Of a stretch of DNA of 64,000 nt, positions 54,062 through 61,838 are shown piece after piece (positions within the stretch are counted from its first letter, which is position 1; the number at the start of each line of letters is the position of its first letter). The notes under the pieces are model-generated. The model was not told the origin of the DNA, did not search any database, and worked only from the letters and a program-made list of their open reading frames with translations. The DNA is taken from the NCBI RefSeq assembly GCF_025502585.1, contig NZ_CP106679.1, positions 124,001 to 188,000 on the forward strand, written 5' to 3'. Made by a program: the position numbers and the translations under genes. The DNA comes from Reichenbachiella agarivorans (GTDB lineage: Bacteria; Bacteroidota; Bacteroidia; Cytophagales; Cyclobacteriaceae).

Positions 54062-55030
54062 ATGGCTGAATACGTATTAGGAATTGATATTGGAGGGACT
54101 AATACCAAATATGGTCTCGTTGATCAAGAAGGTAACGTGACAAACGAAGGCTCATTCCCAACTCAGGCTGACGCTGATATCAATGCATTTTTGACTCTAT
54201 TGCACAGCCATGTTCATGAATTGATTGAAAACAACCAGGTCATAGGTGCGGGAGTGGGTGCTCCCAATGGCAACTATTACCGAGGTACGATTGAACACGC
54301 TCCGAACTTGAATTGGGGCGAGATCGTAGAGTTCAGAGAGCTCTTTGAAAATAAATTTAAAATCAAAGTTGCACTGACCAATGATGCCAATGCAGCCGCA
54401 CTCGGCGAGATGCTTTTTGGTGGAGCCAAAGGCATGAAGGACTTTGTGGTCTTTACTTTAGGTACGGGCTTAGGTAGTGGTATCGTTGTAGATGGCAAAT
54501 TGGTCTATGGCTACTCTGGCATGGCTGGTGAAATCGGTCACGTGAGTGTGAACCCTGACGGTCGTCATTGTGCCTGTGGTCGCAAAGGCTGTCTAGAAAC
54601 CTACGTATCTGCTACAGGCATCAAAAGAACCGTATCCAAATTGATGGCGGATTACACTCGCCCGAGTGTACTCAGAGACATTCCCTACAACCAAATAGAT
54701 GGCAAAGTCATCACCGATGCAGCCAAAAATCATGATTTCATCGCCATCAAAGCATTTGAGTATACTGGTAAAATACTAGGTCAAAAACTGGCTGATACTG
54801 TGTTGCACACGAGTCCTAAGACTATCTTCCTTTTTGGGGGATTGGTCAAAGCTGGGGACTATCTCCTAGAACCCGCCAAGCACTACATGGAGGAAAAAAT
54901 GTTCAAACCATTTAAGAATCAAGTAGACCTCAGAGCCTCCTCATTGATGGATAAAAATGCGGCAGTCTTGGGCGCAGCAGCACTAGGTTGGACTGAGTTC
55001 TCCAAAGACAAGGAGGCGATGAATGTATAA
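54062..55030 (+). CDS. ROK-family sugar kinase (glucokinase-like)
   Basis: The ATP-binding phosphate loop is GIDIGGTNTKYG. The catalytic Asp is in LTNDANAAALGE, with FTLGTGLGSGIVVDG following. The zinc-binding ROK motif is CACGRKGCLETY. I start at ATG 54062 (MAEYVLGID). Length of 322 residues is standard for ROK kinases, which phosphorylate glucose, fructose, N-acetylglucosamine or similar. The sugar is not determined. It precedes the SelW-like gene by 26 bp. Confidence 0.88.
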   Translation: MAEYVLGIDIGGTNTKYGLVDQEGNVTNEGSFPTQADADINAFLTLLHSHVHELIENNQVIGAGVGAPNGNYYRGTIEHAPNLNWGEIVEFRELFENKFKIKVALTNDANAAALGEMLFGGAKGMKDFVVFTLGTGLGSGIVVDGKLVYGYSGMAGEIGHVSVNPDGRHCACGRKGCLETYVSATGIKRTVSKLMADYTRPSVLRDIPYNQIDGKVITDAAKNHDFIAIKAFEYTGKILGQKLADTVLHTSPKTIFLFGGLVKAGDYLLEPAKHYMEEKMFKPFKNQVDLRASSLMDKNAAVLGAAALGWTEFSKDKEAMNV

Positions 55031-55056
55031 CCACAGTATTTCATCAACCTAGAATC

Positions 55057-55335
55057 ATGAGCAAGCACAACGTAACAATTGAATACTGCAAAATGTGCAG
55101 ATGGATGATGCGTGCTAGCTGGATGGCACAAGAGCTCTTGATTACATTTGATGAAGAATTGGATGAGGTGACCCTCCGACAAGGTACGGGTGGCATCTAC
55201 AATGTCTACGTCAACGACAAGCTCATCTTCTCTCGCAAGGAACAAGGGCGATTCCCCGAAATCACCGAGCTCAAACAGCTCGTACGAGACCATATTGCTC
55301 CCGACAAGAGTCTAGGTCACAGTGACAAAGGTTAA
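55057..55335 (+). CDS. SelT/SelW/SelH-family (Rdx) thioredoxin-like protein
   Basis: The protein begins with VTIEYCKMCRWMMRASWMAQEL, in which CxxC sits where selenoprotein W has CxxU. GTGGIYNVYVND follows as in the family. The fold is thioredoxin-like, and activity is presumed to be redox with glutathione or thiol partners. It uses two cysteines, not selenocysteine. It lies 26 bp downstream of the ROK gene and is probably co-transcribed. Confidence 0.82.
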   Translation: MSKHNVTIEYCKMCRWMMRASWMAQELLITFDEELDEVTLRQGTGGIYNVYVNDKLIFSRKEQGRFPEITELKQLVRDHIAPDKSLGHSDKG

Positions 55336-55344
55336 ATCCAACTG

Positions 55345-55560
55345 TCAATTTAGCAGCAACAGGATACGTGTATTCAATCCTGTCGTCTGTCTTGTGACTG
55401 CTAAGTGAATCGTTTCTACGTACCGAAAGTTCAAACTCACATTGGCAAAATCTGTTGGCCACCAGTTCAACCCTACTTCCATTTGTCTGTAGTCTCTTTT
55501 TGACAGATCATTGATAAAAAATGAATAGTCATGACTACCAATTCGAGAAAACCTTGTAGA
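55345..55560 (-). pseudogene. Frameshifted remnant of an outer-membrane barrel protein
   Basis: Translating the minus strand from about 55560 gives IGSHDYSFFINDLSKRDYRQ, then MEVGLNWWPTDFANVSLNFRYV. After that the frame must shift by one base to continue as RRNDSLSSHKTDDRIEY and YPVAAKLTVGFNL. The alternating polar/hydrophobic strands and NWWPTDF look like the end of a barrel or porin-like protein. No start is visible, because the upstream side is replaced by intergenic-type repeat sequence (about 55562-55680). The rest of the spacer 55336-55770 shows no gene. Confidence 0.55.
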
Positions 55561-55561
55561 C

Positions 55562-55690
55562 CGAGAATCTCACCTTGTCATACTGAGGTTCACAACTTGT
55601 CACCCTAAGGTACTCGAAGGGCTACAAGCAACACCGAGGCATCAGCACAGCCTATCTGATGGTTCGAGCCCCTCACCAAGACGGAGAGAT
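55562..55690. repeat. Intergenic repeat-like stretch
   Basis: This holds ACAACTTGTCACCCTAAGGT and ACTCGAAGGG, a pattern resembling the GTCACCCTGAG...CTCGAAGGG intergenic sequences I know to be scattered in many Bacteroidota genomes. Here there is one copy only, so the assignment rests on memory of the motif. It directly abuts the barrel remnant. Confidence 0.35.
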
Positions 55691-55770
55691 TGCAATGCAG
55701 CCCTGATCAATTAATCTTTTGCTTAGATTAGAGAATTAAAACATCTTAATCGATGTTGTCTGGTTGGTAA

Positions 55771-56919
55771 TCAAAACTCTCCACTCGCACCACCTCCACC
55801 AAAGGTGCCACCTTGGCCGCTGAAACCATCATCTTGGATCTGGTGTCCTCCCAAAGTTTGGGACGCAATGAAAGCAGTCATATCTGAATTCTCCCATTTG
55901 CTCTGAACCAGTGGTTCTCTGGTGAAACCCTTGCGGTCAATTTTGAGGTAATTCATCACCCCAATAGCCGCTAAAATCATGACAGCACCAGCTATGGTAA
56001 CAGTCACTTCTGGATAATCCAAACCGTAGTAATATTTGATCGTGATCACAGAAAGGGTCAAAGTCAACAGACTTACCCGAATGAATAGAATTTCCTTCTT
56101 GACAATCCCCCAAACCAAATAACCAACAGGTATCAAAAAAGTAAAAGCATAAAACAGAAAGGCAAAGGGTATGTCGCCCCCTTCTGACACCTCTACGCCC
56201 AACATACCTACACTCATTTCTCGCACCACAAAGTAGTTGCCTCCCAAATAAATCAGCATCAAAGCCATCGTATCGAAAATGATGAAATGATCCTCCCATA
56301 TCAACCCATCCACCACCTTTTGCAATCGCTGACTGAGAAAGAACAAGCCTGCAAAAACAATCATCACTAGGAAAGGAAGGAAGGCGATCACGGATGTAAA
56401 AACATAAAACAGCAAGTACACAAAGCACAACACCGCAGCTCCCAACGCCAACAAATCCATGTAGCGGATGCTCGCCCCCACCAAAAACAAAAATGCCACA
56501 GCGATGTAAACCCACTCTGATTCCATGTCGAAACCCAATACGCCAAGAAACAAAAATGAACCACCTACATAATAGCCTGCCTCTGTGACACCAGACTTGT
56601 AATGATGGCTATCCTTGATCATTTTCAACTCCGTAAAAAGCAACGAAGCTATCCCTACCAACACCATCATCACTCGGATGCCAATCTCACTGTCTATCTC
56701 AAATGCAAAAGCAAAAGGTGTCAAAACAGTCGAAATCCCAATCAACGTCACTACAAACAGCAAAATCCGCATGATCACTGAGGGCGAATACAACTTTGTC
56801 TGATATTGCTCACGTATCACTGACCATTGTTCCTCATTGATCCATCCCTGCTTATACCATGTTTTTATTTTGGAGAGCGAAAGCTTCTTTCTTACCTCCT
56901 CTAGGTCGTATGCCACCAT
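55771..56919 (-). CDS. DUF2157-like polytopic membrane protein
   Basis: This 382-residue protein has an N-terminal soluble helix (IKTWYKQGWINEEQWSVIREQ), then roughly eight to ten hydrophobic segments. It ends in a soluble tail closing GGTFGGGGASGEF, a glycine-rich end similar to those of TPM/DUF2207-type proteins. The N-terminal helix plus bundle resembles DUF2157. Function is unknown. Its start is one base from the stop of the preceding gene, so they form an operon. Confidence 0.7.
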   Translation of the reverse strand: MVAYDLEEVRKKLSLSKIKTWYKQGWINEEQWSVIREQYQTKLYSPSVIMRILLFVVTLIGISTVLTPFAFAFEIDSEIGIRVMMVLVGIASLLFTELKMIKDSHHYKSGVTEAGYYVGGSFLFLGVLGFDMESEWVYIAVAFLFLVGASIRYMDLLALGAAVLCFVYLLFYVFTSVIAFLPFLVMIVFAGLFFLSQRLQKVVDGLIWEDHFIIFDTMALMLIYLGGNYFVVREMSVGMLGVEVSEGGDIPFAFLFYAFTFLIPVGYLVWGIVKKEILFIRVSLLTLTLSVITIKYYYGLDYPEVTVTIAGAVMILAAIGVMNYLKIDRKGFTREPLVQSKWENSDMTAFIASQTLGGHQIQDDGFSGQGGTFGGGGASGEF

Positions 56920-56920
56920 A

Positions 56921-57889
56921 TCAGTTGTCGTCAGAAAAATGCGTTCTATTCTTGACCAAAAGAATCACTCCAGCAATACAACTCGCAGGAAAATAGAAGA
57001 ATCCAAATTCCCATATTTCTTCTCCTGCCGTAAAAATCAGGAAGCTCAATGCGATGTATCCCACAAAACATGAATAGAGAAAAAACAAGAACACCCGTTG
57101 GTTCCAACTACGCCACGCCACCAATACAGTAAACACCAATAGCACAAATGCTACCCAAGCACTCTCAAACCAATCAAACATCATCGCCAACCCAGCAAAA
57201 TAAATGAGCAGCAAAGCAAAATTGTGGTAGGTAAATATGAAGTGCTTTTTGATATCCATCTTCTCCATCACAATGCCCAACACCAACAAAAACAAGCCAA
57301 AATACAGCGCCAAAGTGTAGATTGAAATTGTATCCACCCATTCACCATTGACCCAATCTACTGGTGACACACTCAGTCCAAACACTGCCGCCCATGCTGT
57401 AATTGACAGAGACAAAACTATCTTGCTATCATAGCGATACGCCATATAGGCAAACAACAAACCACTGATGACAGAAGTCCATTTGAGTAGCAGCCACACC
57501 AAGTCAAAATACACTTGCACATAGGTAAACAGGGAAATAATCAACAAAGCAACGAGTACCAAGACATAGTCAAAATAGATATGTTCCACTTTCACTTCCC
57601 CCGAAAAATAGGGCCTGGCATGCTGGCGAATGTAATACCCACCAACACCAATCGCGACAGCCAACAAAAGCATCATAGCGTAGTGTCCAATCTCACCGAC
57701 ATTTTGATAGACGATGTAGCCCACCCCTCCAGTAAATAATAGAATCCCGAGATAAAGCACCAGCCGCAGTTCGTAGTACAATGAAACTAGTTTTTTGGAA
57801 TGAATGGCTTCCAATGTCCGAAAAGGCTGTTCGTCAAGGAGTTTTTCTTCAAACAATTTTTGATGTAGGTTATCCATATAAGTCACCAA
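56921..57889 (-). CDS. DUF2157-like polytopic membrane protein, partner
   Basis: This 322-residue protein has a short cytoplasmic start (KLFEEKLLDEQPFRTLEAIHSK) and about nine hydrophobic segments (for example YLGILLFTGGVGYIVYQN, MMLLLAVAIGVGGYYI). It shares architecture with the downstream gene, and both probably function together. No catalytic motif is visible. It is divergent from the small membrane protein gene at 57956, with 66 bp between. Confidence 0.7.
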   Translation of the reverse strand: MVTYMDNLHQKLFEEKLLDEQPFRTLEAIHSKKLVSLYYELRLVLYLGILLFTGGVGYIVYQNVGEIGHYAMMLLLAVAIGVGGYYIRQHARPYFSGEVKVEHIYFDYVLVLVALLIISLFTYVQVYFDLVWLLLKWTSVISGLLFAYMAYRYDSKIVLSLSITAWAAVFGLSVSPVDWVNGEWVDTISIYTLALYFGLFLLVLGIVMEKMDIKKHFIFTYHNFALLLIYFAGLAMMFDWFESAWVAFVLLVFTVLVAWRSWNQRVFLFFLYSCFVGYIALSFLIFTAGEEIWEFGFFYFPASCIAGVILLVKNRTHFSDDN

Positions 57890-57955
57890 TATAAGCAGAA
57901 TTCATTATTTTAGATGACACGTTGTTTTTCATCATTCACCTAAAAACCTTCCATT

Positions 57956-58384
57956 ATGAATCCAACTATCAAAAACATCCTTGCCATTATAGCAGGCGTC
58001 ATGATCGGTAGTGCCGTCAATATGGGCATAGTCATGGCAAGTGGGGAGTTAATTCCGCCACCAGAAGGTGCTGACGTCACCACTATGGAAGGACTACAAG
58101 CCTCCATCCATCTTTTTGAGCCCAAGCATTTCATCATGCCCTTTTTAGCGCATGCCTTGGGGACATTGGCAGGTGCGGTCATTGCGGGTCTGATTGCCGC
58201 TAGTCACAAAATGAAATTCACACTCGCTATTGGGATATTCTTCTTATTTGGGGGGATCGCCAATGTATGGATGCTACCCACTCCTATTTGGTTTATTGTG
58301 TTGGATTTACTCATAGCCTATATCCCGATGGGGTATTTGGCTGGTGTTTGGACGAAGCAAAACAAAAAATTAATCTCTGAATAA
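57956..58384 (+). CDS. Small membrane protein, 142 aa
   Basis: Four hydrophobic helices are visible (ILAIIAGVMIGSAVNMGIVM, ALGTLAGAVIAGLIAA, LAIGIFFLFGGIANVWM, FIVLDLLIAYIPMGYLAGVW). The loop between the first two (PPPEGADVTTMEGLQASIH) would be periplasmic. I do not recognise the family. It stands 3 bp before the metallo-beta-lactamase gene and is probably co-transcribed with it. Confidence 0.65.
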   Translation: MNPTIKNILAIIAGVMIGSAVNMGIVMASGELIPPPEGADVTTMEGLQASIHLFEPKHFIMPFLAHALGTLAGAVIAGLIAASHKMKFTLAIGIFFLFGGIANVWMLPTPIWFIVLDLLIAYIPMGYLAGVWTKQNKKLISE

Positions 58385-58387
58385 AGG

Positions 58388-59152
58388 ATGAAAATTCGTC
58401 AATTCGAATCAACTTTCAGCATGAGAATAAGTATGTACTGCCTTGTAATAGGAATCTACCTAGCAAGCTGCGGCCCAAAGGTCATTCACGAGTCAGACCA
58501 GTTGAAAATATCTACATTGACAGACAATACCCTCGTCCATGTCTCTTACTTGGAGACAGAGAGTTTTGGCAAAGTTGCCTGCAATGGACTCGTTTACATC
58601 CATGATGGAGAAGCTATCGTATTTGATACCCCTACCACAGATTCTGCCACGATGGAATTGATCAATTGGCTCCAAATCAAATCTGGTCTCAAGATTACTG
58701 GACTGGTGGTGAGCCATTTTCATGAGGACTGCCTCGGAGGTATTGACCGCTTTCATTTATCGAATATCTCTACCTATTCTACCTTCAAGACAATCTATAA
58801 AGCCATCGAGGCAGGCTACACTGCTCCGGCCAATGGATTTGACAACAACATCACCTTGCAACTGGGGGATAAGGAAATCATCAGTGAATTCATAGGTGAA
58901 GGACATACTACGGACAATATTGTAAGTTACATCCCTGCAGAAAGGGTACTTTTTGGCGGATGCCTCGTCAAAGAACTGAATGCGGGTGAAGGCTATGTCG
59001 ATGATGGAAATGTGAGCGCTTGGTCGCAAACGGTCCAAGCCATCAAAGAAAAATACCCTGAAGCAAAACACATCGTCCCTGGGCATGGACAGGCAGGTGG
59101 ACCAGAATTGTTGGACTACACGATAGAGCTTTTTAGTAAGTATCAGAAGTAA
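58388..59152 (+). CDS. Subclass B1 metallo-beta-lactamase-like lipoprotein
   Basis: The N-terminus has a lipoprotein signal ending LASC (the start may be at ATG 58421, MRISMYCLVIGIYLASC). The zinc ligands of class B1 are all visible: HFHEDCLGG (His-x-His-x-Asp), GEGHTTDN (His), FGGCLVK (Cys) and VPGHG (His). This is the 3H plus Asp-Cys-His set of true B1 lactamases, not the generic MBL-fold hydrolases. Activity on beta-lactams is predicted from this but not shown. A membrane-anchored form would resemble NDM-type anchoring. The gene follows the small membrane protein gene by 3 bp. Confidence 0.85.
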   Translation: MKIRQFESTFSMRISMYCLVIGIYLASCGPKVIHESDQLKISTLTDNTLVHVSYLETESFGKVACNGLVYIHDGEAIVFDTPTTDSATMELINWLQIKSGLKITGLVVSHFHEDCLGGIDRFHLSNISTYSTFKTIYKAIEAGYTAPANGFDNNITLQLGDKEIISEFIGEGHTTDNIVSYIPAERVLFGGCLVKELNAGEGYVDDGNVSAWSQTVQAIKEKYPEAKHIVPGHGQAGGPELLDYTIELFSKYQK

Positions 59153-59198
59153 ACAAACCTTCGTATTTTTATCCCAAACACCACAAACAAAAAGACCT

Positions 59199-60026
59199 AT
59201 GAATACTCCCACAATCACTAGCGAATGGCTCAATGCTCATCTCAATGATCCCCACTTGGTCATCTTAGATGCGAGTCCCAAAAGCAACAAATCAGGATTG
59301 TCATCGGATTATATAGGTAAGTATATCCCCAACAGCTACTTGTTTGATTTGGCTGGACAATTTAGTGATCCGAGCAGCCCCCTACCCAACACGCTCCCTC
59401 AACCCGAAGCATTTGCACAGGCTGCACGCGAGCTAGGTATCTGCCAAGAGAGCAAAATAGTAGTCTATGACAACCTTGGCATCTATGCGAGTCCGAGAGT
59501 TTGGTGGATGTTCAAAACAATGGGTCATGCACATGTCTCGGTACTCGATGGCGGTCTTCCAGCTTGGATAGATGCAGGATATGAAACAGCAACTCAATTG
59601 ACCTCACCCAAAAGCACAGGTGATTTTCAGGCAAGATTCAATCCCTCGGCAGTCAAATACACTGATGACATTTTGACCAACCTCGATGATCAAAGCACAT
59701 GCGTCATAGATGCTCGGTCTGAGGGGAGGTTTTGTGGCACAGCACCCGAACCACGTGAGGGGCTCAGCAGTGGTCACATCCCTCATTCTATCAATATCCC
59801 CTTCGAAGCTGTGCTCCAAGATGGTCATTTCAAATCCCCAACCGAACTCAAAAAAGTCTTTGAGGAAGTGGGTAACAAGCCTCTGATCTTCTCTTGTGGG
59901 TCTGGGCTGACAGCCTGCATTGTCCTCTTGGCACATGAACTCATCGACCCTCGTCCTAAGTCAGTCTATGATGGGTCATGGACCGAATGGGCACTCTCAG
60001 GCAAGCTACCCATTGCAAAAAAGTGA
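59199..60026 (+). CDS. Sulfurtransferase (thiosulfate or 3-mercaptopyruvate)
   Basis: Two rhodanese domains are present, an inactive N-terminal one (about residues 5-125, WLNAHLNDPHLVILDAS) and a catalytic one (about 150-275). The catalytic one has the active-site loop PLIFSCGSGLTACIV, the CGSGLTA form typical of 3-mercaptopyruvate sulfurtransferases. DARSEGRFCGTAPEPREG and GHIPHSINIPFE are standard. Length of 275 residues fits. It is an ordinary metabolic enzyme. Confidence 0.88.
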   Translation: MNTPTITSEWLNAHLNDPHLVILDASPKSNKSGLSSDYIGKYIPNSYLFDLAGQFSDPSSPLPNTLPQPEAFAQAARELGICQESKIVVYDNLGIYASPRVWWMFKTMGHAHVSVLDGGLPAWIDAGYETATQLTSPKSTGDFQARFNPSAVKYTDDILTNLDDQSTCVIDARSEGRFCGTAPEPREGLSSGHIPHSINIPFEAVLQDGHFKSPTELKKVFEEVGNKPLIFSCGSGLTACIVLLAHELIDPRPKSVYDGSWTEWALSGKLPIAKK

Positions 60027-60196
60027 AGTTGAACCTTCAAATTCACGATCACTGACCTTTGCATTAATTCACTGACATTCATTCTATTAAACCCTATTTT
60101 GGCTATCTTGTGCCATCAATAGTGTATAAAGTACCTACTATTGATTGCTTTTCAATCGGTTTTGGAGTCTGGTCATGGATCTAATCGACGACACTT

Positions 60197-61567
60197 ATGG
60201 ACATGGATGTCAAAACCTTGTTTCTGTTTTTCTCTGCAGGAAATTTCTTCACCCTACTTTTCCTGTCCGTTTACACCTTATTGTATAAGAACAAGGTCTC
60301 CATTCTACATTTGTTCATGTTGGCTAAGTTTTTTGGAGTCATCCAGTGGATACTTCTAGCCCTGCGAGGCAATATTTCTGATGGTTATTCAATCGTGATT
60401 GCCAACATACTGGTGCAATTCACCCTATACATTGAAATCTACTGCATTCGCTTTGCCAAGAAGCCGTTTGAAAAGATACACCTCCTAAAGTTCTGTTTCC
60501 TTCCATTGTTGACTTCAATTTTGTTTTACTCGTTTGCCTACAGTGCGGATCATATTAGGGTCATTGTTAGCTCTGCCCTTATTAGCTTATTTTTTCTAGG
60601 TGGAGCCATTGTGCTCATCATGGATCAAACCAAAGGAGGGACTCAAAAACTGATATCTTACTTTTTCCTTGTGCTGGCTTTATTATTTGCCTTTCGTGTA
60701 CTATGGGCTTCCTCTGCAGACAATCAAGCAGCTCTATTTTCTAACAGCAGCATTCAGATCATCACCTATATGTCTATGTATTTGGTGTCTTTTCTGGTTT
60801 CAATCTCCCTGTTGCTGATACTCATGGAACAAGACCAAGAACGAATAGAAAGCGACAACCTTCAACTTCAAGAGTTGAATGCAAGCAAAGACAAATTCTA
60901 TTCGATCATAGCGCACGACCTCAGAGCACCACTGAGCAACCTCTACCAGTTGGGAGAAGTATTGGATAACAACCGTGAGCAAATGAGTCCAAAACATGTG
61001 TCAGAAGTGACGCACAATCTCTACCAGAGTGGTAAACAAGCCTATCTCCTACTAGATAGCCTTTTGAACTGGGCCAATGCCAACTCTGGTGTCATGAAAT
61101 ACTCTCCTCAGCTGATCAACCTACACGAACTGGTGGATGACAGCATCTCTATCTACATGCAAAAAGCAGCAAGTAAAAAAATAGAACTGACCCAGAGTTT
61201 GCCTCATGAGTCGCTGGCATTTGCAGACATCAACATGACGCACACCATCCTCCGAAATCTCATCTCCAATGCCATGAAATTCACCCCTGGTGGTGGGAGC
61301 ATCACGGTAGTCCCTGGCAATACCGATGATGACATGCTAGAAATAGGCATCCGTGATACAGGCATGGGCATGAGTGAATCCCAAGCCTCCAAAGCACTTG
61401 CCATGGACAACCACCTATCCACACCAGGAATTGACAATGAAACTGGTACAGGGATGGGACTCAAACTTTGCAAGGAGTTCATCGATAGAAACAAAGGCAA
61501 AATCTGGATTGAAAGCCAAATCAACCAAGGCACAACCGTTTGGTTTTCTCTGCCTAGGTTTCATTGA
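60197..61567 (+). CDS. Histidine kinase with multi-helix membrane sensor
   Basis: About seven membrane helices (residues 1-210) are joined by short loops. A coiled-coil linker (EQDQERIESDNLQLQELNASKD) leads to HisKA with FYSIIAHDLRAPLSNLYQL (phospho-His) and HATPase_c with NLISNAMKFTPGGG, IRDTGMGMSES and GTGMGLKLCKEF. No response regulator gene is adjacent, so it is an orphan kinase in this window. The start codon is ATG at 60197, with a second Met two codons later. Confidence 0.85.
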   Translation: MDMDVKTLFLFFSAGNFFTLLFLSVYTLLYKNKVSILHLFMLAKFFGVIQWILLALRGNISDGYSIVIANILVQFTLYIEIYCIRFAKKPFEKIHLLKFCFLPLLTSILFYSFAYSADHIRVIVSSALISLFFLGGAIVLIMDQTKGGTQKLISYFFLVLALLFAFRVLWASSADNQAALFSNSSIQIITYMSMYLVSFLVSISLLLILMEQDQERIESDNLQLQELNASKDKFYSIIAHDLRAPLSNLYQLGEVLDNNREQMSPKHVSEVTHNLYQSGKQAYLLLDSLLNWANANSGVMKYSPQLINLHELVDDSISIYMQKAASKKIELTQSLPHESLAFADINMTHTILRNLISNAMKFTPGGGSITVVPGNTDDDMLEIGIRDTGMGMSESQASKALAMDNHLSTPGIDNETGTGMGLKLCKEFIDRNKGKIWIESQINQGTTVWFSLPRFH

Positions 61568-61603
61568 CTGGGGTGTTTGCAGATTGTTTGGTCTTAGCAT
61601 ATT

Positions 61604-61618
61604 AGTTGACCGTCGACT
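61604..61618. promoter_or_regulatory. Operator-like palindrome AGTTGA-N3-TCGACT, site 1
   Basis: AGTTGACCGTCGACT, extended to TTAGTTGAC-C-GTCGACTAA (61602-61620) with one mismatch. It shares both half-sites with the palindrome at 61772-61786. The spacing is about 168 bp. Confidence 0.5.
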
Positions 61619-61771
61619 AAAAAACAGCACACACCTCGTAACTTACAAAAAAGCTTGTGTGTCACAAACCTTGGGTAGGGCAGAAAATTAATCAAAAATG
61701 ATCAATGTAAAATTGAGAATGTTAAAGTGAATTTCTCTCCCCGTAGGTCCTGTGATTCTACCACCACTCAC

Positions 61772-61800
61772 AGTTGATTATCGACTGTAAACCGTCGACT
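61772..61800. promoter_or_regulatory. Operator-like palindrome AGTTGA-N3-TCGACT, site 2 plus half-site
   Basis: AGTTGATTATCGACT (61772-61786) sits inside the near-palindrome ACAGTTGAT-TATCGACTGT. It is followed directly by CCGTCGACT (61792-61800), which repeats the right half of site 1. The pair stands just upstream of the -7 box at 61810. Confidence 0.5.
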
Positions 61801-61809
61801 AAAAATCAC

Positions 61810-61817
61810 TACTTTTG
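61810..61817 (+). promoter_or_regulatory. -7 box (TACTTTTG) for the SDR gene
   Basis: TACTTTTG fits TAnnTTTG and lies 22 bp before the ATG at 61839. The operator-like sites overlap where the -33 element should lie. Confidence 0.55.
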
Positions 61818-61838
61818 CGCTTCTCAAATGAGCACCCC

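Noticed and set aside
55057-55335. Selenoprotein with in-frame UGA in the SelW-like gene
   Set aside because: The motif reads Cys-Lys-Met-Cys with no internal stop, and no SECIS-like hairpin is needed.
55271-55462. 63-codon minus-strand frame as a complete gene
   Set aside because: It is the second frame of the decayed barrel gene and lacks a plausible start; it also overlaps the SelW-like gene.
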